The position numbers and the translations under genes were made by a program. Source: Argyresthia goedartella (taxonomy: Eukaryota; Arthropoda; Insecta; Lepidoptera; Argyresthiidae). Taken from it: a DNA stretch of 64,000 nt. Positions within the stretch are counted from its first letter, which is position 1; every line of letters starts with the position of its first letter. The notes beneath the pieces are model-generated. The model was not told the origin of the DNA. It did no database searches and saw only the letters and a list, made by a program, of their open reading frames with translations. The stretch lies in NCBI GenBank assembly GCA_949825045.1, contig OX463813.1, positions 24,162,001 through 24,226,000 on the forward strand, given 5' to 3'. Below are positions 51,505 through 62,190 of this stretch, piece after piece.

Positions 51505-51735
51505 TAGCGTCACGCCGTTTCCCATACGGGGTGGCACAGACACAATGGTGCATATTTAATTCAATTAAATTACATTAAAATAAATACTAATTAAATTCAG
51601 TTAAATTACAATAACATAACTTGTAATACTTGTAATACTTAATTGCACAAAACAGTGATAAAAAATAAATATAAAGGAAAGAACATCTACAAAGGCGGGC
51701 TTATCTCTAACAAGAGATTTCTTCCAGCAAACCTA
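51505..51735 (-). mobile_element. SINE family 3 tail and LINE tail fragments
   Basis: AGCGTCACGCCGTTTCCCAT and ACGGGGTGGCACAGACACAA (51505-51555) match the SINE tail; GGCGGGCTTATCTCTAACAA and GAGATTTCTTCCAGCAAACC (51690-51735) match the LINE tail. AT-rich repeats of AATTAAATT type lie between. Confidence 0.55.
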
Positions 51736-52685
51736 CAGTGGAGAGGAAAAAAAGAGACTATGTGCACAACAATAAAAATGTTAATAAAAATAATACATAC
51801 AAATAATAAACATAAATTCAATTCAATAAATAAACCGGTAATAGCACAATCATGCCATCATCTCACAGAACCTGTCACATTATCGCACTATATCCTACCA
51901 TGCATCACCAAGCAGATCATGCAGCGGCGCTGCAGCCAATAGTGCGTAGGGTGTGCCGCGCCCGCACCCGCTTAAATCAATCTCTCGCTGGATGTTATGC
52001 TACTGTGTGGTTCCTTTTATACACCTGTTGGTTACCGGTATAATACCATAACCGGTTTTGTTAATGGTTTTCCGACTCTTAAGTAGGTTAACTACCTATA
52101 TGACAAGCAATAGCACTGCGCAGCAATTTTCCCGTTTACGGGGCTTCCCCGTCTTGAATGGTAGTTGGTAAATGAAACGAGTTTTGTAAATGTTCCTTCA
52201 ACCAGGCCTTGATTCTACTATTTGTAGCACAATGCCCTGACGATCGCCTTTCACTGTGCGCTCACTGCCCAAAATGTCTTATTATAGTCAGATAATTAAA
52301 ATATACAAAATAATTAGTACCTACTGTCATAGTTTGTTAATATAACTAAATACTCCGTTTTGCTTGACAGGCAGTTAGCCAATCGCCGCATCGTAATTTC
52401 TGCTATACAACTTGACCAAAACAATAAGGCGCATAAGTGCGAACGTCTGTCAAGCGCCTACTTGTTTTTCTCACGTTATACTGCTAACTCATATTAATTA
52501 AAATTAATAAACAAGTTAATTTGAGCAGCTGTTTACGTTAAAACTCATAAACAACGAGGTAATTTATAATTATTTCATTACTCGTAAGATAATCCAGCGT
52601 ACTGTCACTACATTCTAATCTTATCAATAAGACACTGTTAGTTTTTAATGATAAAATTAATCTAAGTAATTAGTACTTAGTATAC
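51736..52685. other. Stretch without recognised features
   Basis: AT-rich with a GC-richer island at 51900-51990; nothing could be assigned. Confidence 0.35.
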
Positions 52686-52795
52686 ATGGAGGAGCCCCGT
52701 GTTCTAATGGGTTTCACGATTGCTTGTTACACAGGAGATGCAGGTTCGAATTCTGACCATGTAATGTACCAATGAGATAATGAATTTACCGGACG
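52686..52795 (+). mobile_element. SINE family 3, 5' part
   Basis: GAGGAGCCCCGTGTTCTAAT, GGTTTCACGATTGCTTGTTA and box B GGTTCGAATTC. The body is cut near the foldback arm at 52855. Confidence 0.7.
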
Positions 52796-52854
52796 TGCGA
52801 AATACTGCACGGATGACACGTGAAGCTGTAGGGCCCGGCTACTATCGCTATGTC

Positions 52855-53019
52855 ATAGTAAGTTCACTCGGCCCCTGTTGGCATGATAACTACCTACTCT
52901 TGCTCAAACGGCTAGGGATGTCGCTTAGCGCCGCGGGTTGCGGTGCGGATTTGTTGCGTCGTCGCTCGTCGCTCGCTGCGCGGTAAAACAAGTACCTACT
53001 TATAGGTGATGCCCCGTGT
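52855..53019. repeat. 165-bp arm A of a recent inverted duplication
   Basis: Reverse complement of 53509-53673 with about two mismatches in 165 bp. It contains GCTCGTCGCTCGCTGCGCGG and ends GGTGATGCCCCGTGT, immediately adjoining the left end of the large element at 53020. Confidence 0.92.
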
Positions 53020-53508
53020 CACGCCAGGTTCACTTCATACAAATCAGCGACAACAGCCGCACATACACAGCTACATTGCATTCCGTATAAGCACACGCCA
53101 CCACACGCACACATTGCCAAGTTTCGGGTTGTTTCGGGTGGTACGAGACGAGGCTATGTAATGCATGCGACGAGTCAACGTCATTCATCCGGGCGGCACG
53201 TGTTAACTTGTTTGTGTGATTTGCGCGCAGATTATTATTTATTATTTTCATGCAAGATGAGTAAATATTATTATATTTATATATATTATATTTAATAAAG
53301 AAATAATAACTTTTTATAATGTTTTTTAATAAAGAACGGGATGTTTCAGTTCGCGTATTCTAAAAAGATCAGGCCTGAAGCGCGCCGGGAGCGAGTTTCG
53401 CATTATGCAGTCGCGTTAAAGTCGCTTTTTTCACGTTTGCCTAACTTCAGACATGATCTTTTTACAATACGCGAAGTATACCCCCTCCAAGCGGCACTCA
53501 GAGGCAGA

Positions 53509-53673
53509 ACACGGGGCATCACCTATAAGTAGGTACTTGTTTTACCGCGCAGCGAGCGACGAGCGACGACGCAACAAATCCGCACCGCAACCCGCGGCGC
53601 TAAGCGACAACCCTAGCCGTTTGAGCAAGAGTAGGTAGTTATCATGCGAACAGGGGCCGAGTGAACTTACTAT
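53509..53673. repeat. 165-bp arm A' (inverted copy of 52855-53019) inserted in the left inverted repeat
   Basis: It separates GAGGCAGAACACGGG from TTGAGTAATTATCAAAATAA, which are nearly adjacent in the right inverted repeat (56899-56960). The segment is therefore an insertion relative to that end. Confidence 0.88.
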
Positions 53674-54096
53674 TTCTTATTTGAGTAATTATCAAAATAA
53701 TTGTACATGGCCGATATTTTGTTGTGTCGTAAAAGTTTGACCATAAATAAATCGATGATTTTCTATCGCAAGTTTGTAGTTACTATGGTTGTACTTGAGC
53801 GAAATTTTATTCCGCATTCGGCTATGATTCTGGATCGAGGTACTTTAAGTCATTTGTAATTAAATATTTTTAAATATAAAAGTGGAAATTTTTCAATCTC
53901 AACTTTCTCATATAAAAACAAAATGTCGCACAGCTCTTAACTTTTTGGATTTGTCTTTAAACATATCATAACGTATGTTTTAAGCACTTATTTTCTATTA
54001 ATTTGACTTAGACCTGTTTAGACAACTTAAAACTAAATAAATTAGGTATAGTTTTCATACAAAAATATTAAAATATCATACTTAATAACCATGTCG

Positions 54097-54546
54097 CAAA
54101 AAATTACCATTTCGCAACAACAGTTTCGATAGGCAAAATTTTTAGGATGTTTTGATGTTTCTGAACGAAATCCTCATTATTACTTATGGCAACACTAAGT
54201 CGTTTCTGATTGGCTGCAAGAAAACTAGCATGCTGTCACAATTCTAATTTTTTCGCTAGTCATAGTTCGGAGCTCTGTGCATACAGTTTAGCAACAGCAA
54301 TTTCAAGAAGAATTTTCTAGAAATATAGTACGGATACGTAAGTGTGATTTAATTATATTGTAAATTAGAATGTTTCCTTCTCAGTTATTAATGAGTTAGC
54401 GCAAAAACTGTGTTTCTTTGACGTCAAAATACTTTTGAGGTTATTTTTTTCTCACCGTTTAGCAACGTTTCGCAACGTTGCAAAACTGTAAAAGTTACTG
54501 TTTAGTCACATTTCGCCACGAATTATAAAATTTAACAGTTTAGCAA
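54097..54546. promoter_or_regulatory. Cluster of GTTTMGCAAC-like words
   Basis: Variants at about 54110 (ATTTCGCAAC), 54120 (CAGTTTCGATAGGC), 54284 (CAGTTTAGCAAC), 54457 (GTTTAGCAAC), 54467 (GTTTCGCAAC), 54500 (GTTTAGTCAC), 54510 (ATTTCGCCAC) and 54535 (CAGTTTAGCAAC). Two more (CAGTTTCGTCAC, CAGTTTCGCCA) sit at 56873-56899 beside the right inverted repeat. Possible protein-binding sites. Confidence 0.5.
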
Positions 54547-54779
54547 CACATAAAGGTGCGTGTACAAGTGTAATAAAATTAACGTACCTATCAAACATTA
54601 AAATTTACTTTTATTTCACTATCAAATCATCACGTCTATTTAGGTATAGGTGTATCATTTTGTTAGGTTAGGTTCAATTAAACAATTTAGAATTTTAAAG
54701 ACTAATCCATCTACAGAGCATCACCCGAGTATCATGGCCAGACTACTGAACCGGTTACGATGAAACTTTGAAAAGTTTA

Positions 54780-56266
54780 TATTCAGAATAAAAAACTGTT
54801 TCGAAACACTTTTCTTTCTGATTACGGGTTTGAAGGGACTTGGAACTTCTTTGAAGCCGCACATGGAAAAGGCGCTGCGGTTGGAGTCGGCGGAGCTGTC
54901 AAGAGGAAGCTCGATCACTGTGTTGCTCACGGACGACAAGATATTACAAGTGCAGAAGAAGCCTTTACATATTTGCGTGATAATATCGACGTCGAAGTGC
55001 ATTTTGTGAGTGCAAAGGACATTCAAGATATGAGCAAAATGATTCCTAATAATGTGTCTCCCTTAAAAGGGACTATGAAGCTGCATCAAATAATATACAC
55101 CGCTAAAGACAAGCCAATCATAACCTACAGGACTTTGAGTTGCATTTGTAAGGAAAAGGAGAACTGCAAATGTGAAGGTGATACCGGAAGTCATTATCTG
55201 TTAAAATTTAAGGAGTCAAACAAACCAAATGAGTATGTAGAGACAAGGAACAATGATCAAGAAAATATTCCAGCAAATCAAGTAGAAGCCACCAAACCTC
55301 CATCAACGAGAAATAAAAAAGTGGTTTTATTATCTTCTATCAAACTGAAACCCCAGGAGACCTCTTTTACCGTGAGGTCTTCGAGATGGAAACCAATCGA
55401 TCTGAAAGACGACATTTCAGTCAGACAAAACATAAATAAAATACGAGCAAAATCAACTCGAAAACGCACCAACAATAACAATCTTACTGGGTGGGCTAAT
55501 GGCAATGAGAAAACGGTTTTTAAACGCATAAAAATACTAAGAAGTTTATCCTGCGATTCCACATCTATAGAAAGCGAATTCAGTGTTCATGACGAATCTG
55601 AATGTGACAAATGGGATATACAAAGTAAAGATTCAAATTTTGATGAGGATGCTGATATGAATCAACCAGTCACAAAAGTACAAACAAATGTATGTGAGAT
55701 TGATATTGAAAAACATAAACCAGAAAAAGTCACAAGAAAAAACAATATACCAGACAATGACGAAATACATATAAATTTGACTAAAACTGAAAAAGAAATT
55801 AAAAGAGAAAAAGAGAAACAAAAGTCACTGGCTAATAATACTTATGGAAAGACTGAACAAAATGCTCAAACTGAAAAAGAGTTTGATGGACGAGAAAAGG
55901 AGTTGATACAAATCCCAGAAGTAACAAACCCCTTAAATAATCATCATGATCTCAACCAAATTAAGACTGAAAAAAATATTACAGATACTGGAAGGTATGA
56001 GTACGAGATCTATTCTCTTGGCGACACAGTCCTAGTAAGATACTATCAGAAAAAAACCTGGAAGTCTTATATTGGAGTAATTGAAGATGTCACGAAGTCA
56101 AAAGGATACACAGTTAATTATTACAAACCCAAAGGCAAAAATGAAAGAAAGAGGACAAAGACGTTGTACCTCCTTTTTCAATAGTCAAAGTAGTGGAAAT
56201 GCTACAATGTGGTGAAAACCCCGTAGAATATGTTTTGACAAACGACGAAGACCTTGTATACTTTTA
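54780..56266 (+). CDS. Uncharacterised protein with HGKG / GGAVKR motif, likely carried by the 53020-57440 element
   Basis: A long frame is open from about 54769; the family motif starts at about 54830 with FEGTWNFFEAAHGKGAAVGV, then GGAVKRKLDHCVAHG. It continues with YLRDNIDVEVHFVSAKDIQD, a Cys cluster (CICKEKENCKCEG), a long polar, Lys/Glu-rich region, and a C-terminal module GDTVLVRYYQKKTWKSYIGV followed by YTVNYYKPKGK. The frame ends at 56184. A one-base shift near 56150 would extend it with VVPPFSIVKVVEMLQCGENP to TAA at 56264-56266. The HGKG...GG.VKR signature is common in uncharacterised, multi-copy proteins of insects and cnidarians; the function is unknown to me. No convincing start ATG precedes the motif; a 5' exon ending at GTAAGTG near 54338 is possible. 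Confidence 0.6.
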
Positions 56267-56744
56267 AGAAGAATATTTTTTAAGTCGTAAGTCGCGATTT
56301 TCAGGTTTTTCTTTTACTATTTGTTTGGTGATTCAGGTGAATTTCAGATAATAATCTTTACCAGCTCATAAAAGTCATAGAATTAAAACTATCGTAATTT
56401 ACGTGAACAATTAAGTTACTAACTAACTAACAAAGTACCTGAATTATCCCATTTTGCATAAAAAAGACTGAAAATTGCGGTAGTATTGCCATCTATAAGT
56501 TCAGGGTGACGCTTCACTTTGACACAATGTATTACTTAGTTCATAAGTGTTCGTATCCTACCTATTTTGTTCCTTTACCAAGTTCCTAGAAAGAAATGTT
56601 GTTCCTATAATAATTCCTATGAAAGGGAAAGTAAGTAAAACTTTAATGTTAGTGCCTAAAACTTTAATATATAAACTTCAATATAACAAAATGTCATTTA
56701 TTTGATCTATAAAATTTTGTTTTATTTCATAGAAACGGCTTCGC
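56267..56744. other. 3' flank of the HGKG-family gene
   Basis: AT-rich sequence; no clear poly(A) signal was assigned and no repeat recognised. Confidence 0.35.
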
Positions 56745-56831
56745 TCCGAATAGCAGAATAATTATTAAAATGTCTATAAAGTTAACACGACATTCATTTC
56801 AGGCGTTACAAAGTTCGCCGGGCCAGCTAGT
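56745..56831 (+). mobile_element. Helitron-like 3' end
   Basis: CGAATAGCAGAATAATTATT and AGTTCGCCGGGCCAGCTAG, followed by T, resemble the ending at 47272. It lies inside the 53020-57440 element. Confidence 0.5.
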
Positions 56832-56898
56832 TTTAATATAAAATTGATGTATTGTACACGCGGCCTAACAGTAACAGTTTCGTCACCAACAGTTTCGC

Positions 56899-57440
56899 CA
56901 TGTACAATTATTTTGATAATTACTCATTTATACTATACCCGTGTTCTGCCTATGAGTGCCGCTTGGAGGGGGTATACTTCGCGTATTGTAAAAAGATCAT
57001 GTCTGAAGTTAGGCAAACGTGAAAAAAACGACTTTAACGCGACTGCATAATGCGAAACTCGCTCCCGGCGCGCTTCAGGCCTGATCTTTTTAGAATACGC
57101 GAACTGAAACATCCCGTTCTTTATTAAAAATCATTATAAAAAGTTATTATTTCTTTATTAAATATAATATATATAAATATAAATATAATAATATTTACTC
57201 ATCTTGCATGAAAATAATAAATAATAATCTGCGCGCAAATCACACAAACAAGTTAACACGTGCCGCCCGGATGAATGACGTTGACTCGTCGCATGCATTA
57301 CATAGCCTCGTCTCGTACCACCCGAAACAACCCGAAACTTGGCAATGTGTGCGTGTGGTGGCGTGTGCTTATACGGAATGCAATGTAGCTGTGTAGTGTG
57401 CGGCTGTTGTCGCTGATTTGTTTGAAGTGAACCTGGCGTG
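56899..57440. repeat. Right terminal inverted repeat of the 4.4-kb element
   Basis: Reverse complement of 53020-53508 plus 53674-53712. Includes GCTCCCGGCGCGCTTCAGGC and TTAACACGTGCCGCCCGGAT and ends GAAGTGAACCTGGCGTG. Confidence 0.9.
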
Positions 57441-57465
57441 GCTATGTGGTAGCGGTCGTAAAACC

Positions 57466-57560
57466 CCTCCATCAACCCGCACTGAGCCAGCGTGGTCGAT
57501 CTTACTCGTTTCCGGGTAAAGGCCTTTGTCCCTCGGTGGGGACATTAATGGGCTACATTA
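57466..57560 (+). mobile_element. Lepidopteran interspersed repeat fragment
   Basis: CCATCAACCCGCACTGAGCC, CGTGGTCGATCTTACTCG and GGGTAAAGGCCTTTGTCCCT resemble 27072-27170. Confidence 0.5.
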
Positions 57561-57869
57561 ATTATTAATTATATGGATGATGGAAAATATCTTGATTATT
57601 TCGGTAGACAACGTTTCAGAACAATGACACGGCGGTTACCCTTATCTGATTTATATGATTAACGTTACCTTGATATCTACTATTAGGTGATTACCTATGA
57701 AATCAGCGTTTTGCATGGAGGTAATTCACTAAGATAAAAACTTAAAAACGCCGACTTCAAGTTCAAGCCCTTTTTCTTTCGCCTCGGTCGGTCGGGACGA
57801 ATGAAGTCTTATTTACATGAAAATTCCTCAACAAAACGTTTGTCGCCCGAGACCACAAACCAAAAGGTC

Positions 57870-58075
57870 ATCTGTGTATATTTTTTTTGTATTTCTTGAT
57901 TTTTCAAAAAGCGCTAAATCAATTTTGATAAATTTTATATGGGACCACATGTGAAGTATGGTTTACCAATCAAAATAAGAATCATCAAAATTGGTTCATA
58001 ATTGACGGAGTAATCGCGTAACAAACATAAAAAAGTAGAATTGAGACCTTCCTTCTTTTTGAAGTGGGTTGAAAA
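57870..58075 (+). mobile_element. Lepidopteran repeat with TTTTTGAAGTGGGTT end
   Basis: ATCAAAATTGGTTCATAATT, GACGGAGTAATCGCGTAACA and CCTTCCTTCTTTTTGAAGTG match a family common in moths; a shorter copy is at 35755. Confidence 0.6.
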
Positions 58076-58463
58076 CGAGTGATTCCCCCACAATGTCATT
58101 CCAAGGATTTCCATTCCAATAGGTACTCCATAGAGGCTGAGGTCTTATCATGTGATTCCGACCTCAAAGAATTTCAATCGCTTTTGAAAAATGGACCAGC
58201 CGTATTATTTATTGCTGATACCAATCGGAATACTTGTCGAATTGAAAAATCGTCCAATCAGAGGACAAGCTGTAGTCGCATAAACAAGCAAAGTTGCAAT
58301 GAAAAAGGCGCAGGGGCGGGGGGCGGTCCGACTGTGGAACGCACTTCCTTGCACTATTCCCACTCTTTTCTCTTTCAAAAACCGGGTAAAAGAGCACTTC
58401 CTCTCTCTTTCATGATAGTAGTTACAGTATGTATATTATTACTATATGTACAGGTTTATGTAT
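58076..58463. other. Unassigned stretch
   Basis: A short plus-strand frame from 58079 runs into the MITE at 58464 and shows no family motif. A GC-rich block with GCAGGGGCGGGGGGCGG lies at about 58308. Confidence 0.35.
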
Positions 58464-59240
58464 TTTATCTACACACGTATCATAAACCCTCTTTACTGCG
58501 TACAAAAACCGCACGTTACGATGAGCATAATGTTAAACTACTTGGTAAAAACTCATTTCTTATCTGAAAAATTACACATTATGACCATAATGTGTAATTT
58601 TTCTACATATTATGACATTCAAATTTCGAACGCCGACGCCCGCCTGTATGCCTCCCCTAGTTTGTCTGTGAAATTGGTACTGACATTCAAATTTCGAACG
58701 CCGACGCCCGAAGTTGGTGCTACAGAACAAGCTAAACAACTAAAGCTAAACTCAAATCACACTACAGAAAAACTAGAAAGACGGAATAGTTCTTGAGAAA
58801 TGTACCTACTAATTATATTGAATTTTAAAATTATGTTTTTGAATGTCATGAATACTATTGAATATTATGTAATTGATTTATTAATGATGTAATTGAATAT
58901 TTAAAATAATGCTATTGCTAACTTAAATACGATAATTAATGAGTAGATCACACCACACACAAACCCCAGTGGTTTAAGTGGTGTTCCCATAATGAGTAAC
59001 TATGTAAAATTTTGTGTAAATAAATAAATAAATAAAATAACTGCAGAGCCACAATGCCGGTCAAACATGCGGTTCCTGAACAAATCAAAGAGAGCTTATG
59101 ATATGTGTTTAGATAAACTAGTGTATGTAACTGTACATAATTAGGCATTAAAACTCTCGAGTGATATTATTATGAAACTCGCCTTCGGCTCGTTTCATAA
59201 ACCCACTCTCGAGTATTAATTCCCTCCATTATGTAGCAGT
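58464..59240 (+). mobile_element. MITE family A copy, split by a LINE-like insertion, with foldback end
   Basis: The left part 58464-58742 and right part 59037-59240 reconstitute the arrangement seen unbroken at 62191. The right end folds back: CATTAAAACTCTCGAGTGAT and CACTCTCGAGTATTAATTCC surround a CGCCTTCGGCTCG loop. Confidence 0.75.
58743..59036 (+). mobile_element. LINE-like 3' fragment with (TAAA)n tail inserted in MITE A
   Basis: Begins near AAAGCTAAACTCAAATCACA, contains CCCCAGTGGTTTAAGTGG, and ends in TAAATAAATAAATAAA. The surrounding MITE sequence (AACAACT before, AACTGCAGAGCC after) shares AACT, a possible target duplication. Confidence 0.55.
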
Positions 59241-59307
59241 CACTATAAGATAAGTTATTAGATATTGTGCACTGCCTACCCTTTCATGGTAAATTTTCCT
59301 ATCATGC

Positions 59308-59412
59308 CTGGTTTTCTGGAAGAAATCTCTTTTTAGAGATAAGCTCGCCTTTGTACATATATTTTCTACATATGTAACTTTTTATTTATCTTTGTGCAAT
59401 AAAGAATTATGA
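59308..59412 (+). mobile_element. LINE 3' tail copy
   Basis: GGTTTTCTGGAAGAAATCTC, TTTTTAGAGATAAGCTCGCC and TTTGTGCAATAAAGAATTAT; same hairpin as the other tails with a TTTT loop. Confidence 0.7.
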
Positions 59413-59988
59413 AAAAATAGCTCGTGTCAAATCAATCTTGTGATTGGTATTTTTTTCAAAAGCGTTTGATATTTGTATAATCGATAAGGGCCACTGGTTC
59501 CGAAAGGGTTGGTAACTGACTCCAGATTCGAGCCAAAAAGATTGTGGTCTCTGAAGACCCCTCTGTCTTGTAATTCGTGTAATTACACATATTATTTGAC
59601 ATTCTTCAGATAACGTTTATCTGAGGAATTTATACCTAAAATGTTGAATTTTTTTTCTGTATGTGTCGGTTTATCTGGGGATTGCAAAATCGCCCCTTGA
59701 AATAGGTGAATATCAAATCTTGGAATTTTAAAGCCCCACAAAATAAAATATTGTTTTTTTGGATAAAACATGGCTGTTATTTCTGATTTATTCATTATCA
59801 TCACATACTCAATATATGCCATTATCAGTGGTCGAAAAAGCTTGGAGTGCAACGAAAGCAAAAGTTTGGGCATGACTTTTTAGCGGTAGGTACTCCATTT
59901 TCGACACTTAATTAAATATCTGAACATTACTATTTTATTACATATTTTTTATTACTGTTTAGATGATCTTATTTATGAATAAAAATAT

Positions 59989-60236
59989 AATAATAATAAT
60001 ACATTGGACACTATTTACACACATTGATCTAGCCCCAAACTATTCGATTCCCTGTATCTTGGGTACTAGACAACGATACACATACTTATATAGATAAATA
60101 TTATACTTAGATAGATAACCATGAGTAGAGTACAAACATCCGTACTCATCAAACAAATTTGCCCCCACCGCGACTCGAACCCGGGACCCTTGGGTTCATA
60201 GGCAGGGTCACTGCCGACTCGGCCATTCGGGTCGTC
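59989..60236 (-). mobile_element. SINE family 1 copy inside the hAT element
   Basis: The minus strand has GACGACCCGAATGGCCGAGT at 60236, box B GGTTCGAGTCGCGG and a (TTA)n tail reversed at 59989-60000. It matches the copy at 5045-5328 but lacks its 20-bp head duplication. Confidence 0.85.
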
Positions 60237-60779
60237 AAGTCGTCATCAAATGAAAGAATGTTAAAGTATTTTATCAAAACAACAGAAATTATTTAGTAAT
60301 ATTATCATTTTAAAAACAATATCGATCAATTTTGGACGTAATTTGGTGGTAAATAAAACTTAATTTTTATTAAAAAACAAGTAAATTTACATAGTTCAGA
60401 TCACTGCGAAATGGCTTATTCCTTAAGATTTAAATTAGTTAATCGTGGGAAGTTTTATTAGTTAGTTTTATAGTTAGTTTTAGAAGTATTCTAAAAGTAT
60501 GAAGTATGTTAACATTGACGTTAGAAGAATAGATAGCCCCCCATATTCATACAAATCGCTCCAGCAGAAAATAATTCTTCATCTGACGTCTCTTGTAATA
60601 TTTTCTTTGGTAGTACCTATTCAAATAAATGATCATATTTTTTTCAATAGTTTCCTTTTTTAATGTGTTTCGCTTTACCTGTAAAATCCATTTGCAGCTC
60701 GAGAGTAAGCCCCCCACATCTGTAGGAAGTGGAGCGAATTACAATTTCATTATATCTGGATAATTTATTTAATATTATT

Positions 60780-61180
60780 TTTTAACTATATTCACGTACT
60801 GCGTCCAAATCTGGATTTCTACCCTTAACTTTTCTATTTTAGATCTAATTATTTCGGGTACACCTTCTAAAATAGCTCTCATGGTATAATGCTAATATAG
60901 AATCAGATATGGAACTGAAATTGAACAAATTTTATGATAATTTAAACGTAATTTTCATTTTTTTAATGTATTTTGCATTTATAATTGATACAGCATCAGA
61001 GCTATTGAAACAAGAAAGTACGCCCTTTATTTCTGTGAAATATTTGGCATAATATGACGCTGTCTCTAGCCAAGTACCCCATATTGTAATTATTGGATGT
61101 GGAGGCAACGGCAAGTTTGGATATCTTTCTTTAAAAAGGCGGAGACTTTGAGGAGTAAATATTTTTTTTTGCATTTGCTA
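60780..61180 (-). pseudogene. hAT-type transposase remnant
   Basis: The minus strand contains FKERYPNLPLPPHPIITIWG, TWLETASYYAKYFTEIKGVL and FNSSDAVSIINAKYIKK, and then, after stops, VPEIIRSKIEKLRVEIQIW. The pattern 'F..LPLPP.PV.TRWGTWL.AA.YYA..F..IK' is one I associate with hAT-related transposases and domesticated relatives in insects. Only a piece of the protein survives; the catalytic DDE residues are not visible here. Or it could be a neighbouring transposon-derived family; the hAT ends around it favour hAT. Confidence 0.6.
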
Positions 61181-62190
61181 TTAAAATATCTACATTGTGA
61201 TATTACGATTGTATCTCTTCAGCTATCCGCTGAATTACGTGCGCCAAATTTATGATTTGCGCCAAATTTATGATTTATTTAAATGAAAACGAACATCGCA
61301 CTTAGTAGAAAGAAACGTCATCGACGAAGAAATTATTTCTGGTTTCGGTGGCATGTTTATCTAAAATACGCACTATTGTTCACGATTAATTATCGGATTT
61401 AAGTTTTAGAATTTTCCCGCAGACTTCATTCACAACATCGTTTTCATTTAAGTGAGTCACATTTTAAGTCTTCGTTTTTCTTCATTTTTTTATTTATATG
61501 ACATAAAATATAGAGTTACAACATAACATAATCCTCTCTTATCCACTTCTCACCAAGACATAACGCAAGACCAGTTTTTTATTTTTCCTCAATTGTTCAA
61601 AGGCCGAATTTAGAAGAAGAAGAAATATACTTATAAAATAGAATAAAAATCCAATAAAGAAACCACGTTCATATCTAAGACAGTTACACAAATACTGTCA
61701 TACCATAGGTAACTACACAGCATAGAAACCCTTTCCCGTTAAAAAGTTAGTACATTACTGCAGAGACCAGTAAGTAAGCCATCCTGGACGAGTATGATTT
61801 AGCCGGCCGAGCCGAAGGCGAGCTCCGGCTATAATACGAGGCCAGGATGGCACTTATGGTCGAAGCGTGTATAGTGCTTTCTCAAAAATAAAACCATTTA
61901 ATATGTTTATTGTGAATATTTTATTTTATTCTTCTTTTTCTTCTGTTAGTATCGAACTCCTAATTAGTATCAAAATAGAAAAAAATACGAATAACTGAGT
62001 CTTCCGACATTTTACTTCGTGTAATATTAGTGCAATTCGGACAAGTCACCTCTATGATACCTCCTTTTTATTAAAGGCCCTTAACTGCCAATGACCTCCT
62101 TAGCTTTAATTTGGAAAAAATAATAGCTCTATATTTAAATATTATGATATGTAATGGGATTTCATACTTACTTACTAGACACTTTTATGC
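61181..62190. other. Interior of the hAT element, non-coding now
   Basis: AT-rich with a short direct duplication GCGCCAAATTTATGATTT at 61241-61275. A possible initiator Met region (MPPKPEIISSS, minus strand near 61350) is too short to call. Confidence 0.35.
61771..61857. repeat. Foldback element with GAGCCGAAGGCGAG loop
   Basis: TAAGCCATCCTGG and CCAGGATGGCACTTA pair. The centre GCCGAGCCGAAGGCGAGCTC is the same loop word as in the foldback end of MITE A (59180-59195, reversed). Confidence 0.65.

Larger units (their letters stand above)
53020..57440 (+). mobile_element. Putative 4.4-kb DNA element with about 0.5-kb terminal inverted repeats
   Basis: The left end 53020-53508, continuing after an insertion at 53674-53712, is the near-perfect reverse complement of 56899-57440. 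The outermost bases are CACGCCAGGTTCACTTCA on both ends. Between them is one long gene (54780-56266) on the plus strand and a series of GTTTMGCAAC-like words just inside the inverted ends. No target duplication was found, since the left flank is the rearranged arm A. That this is a mobile unit is inferred from structure. Confidence 0.65.

Noticed and set aside
53030..53251. Open frame of 73 codons repeated at 57208-57396
   Set aside because: Contained in the terminal inverted repeats of the 4.4-kb element; the duplication explains its recurrence and there is no domain.
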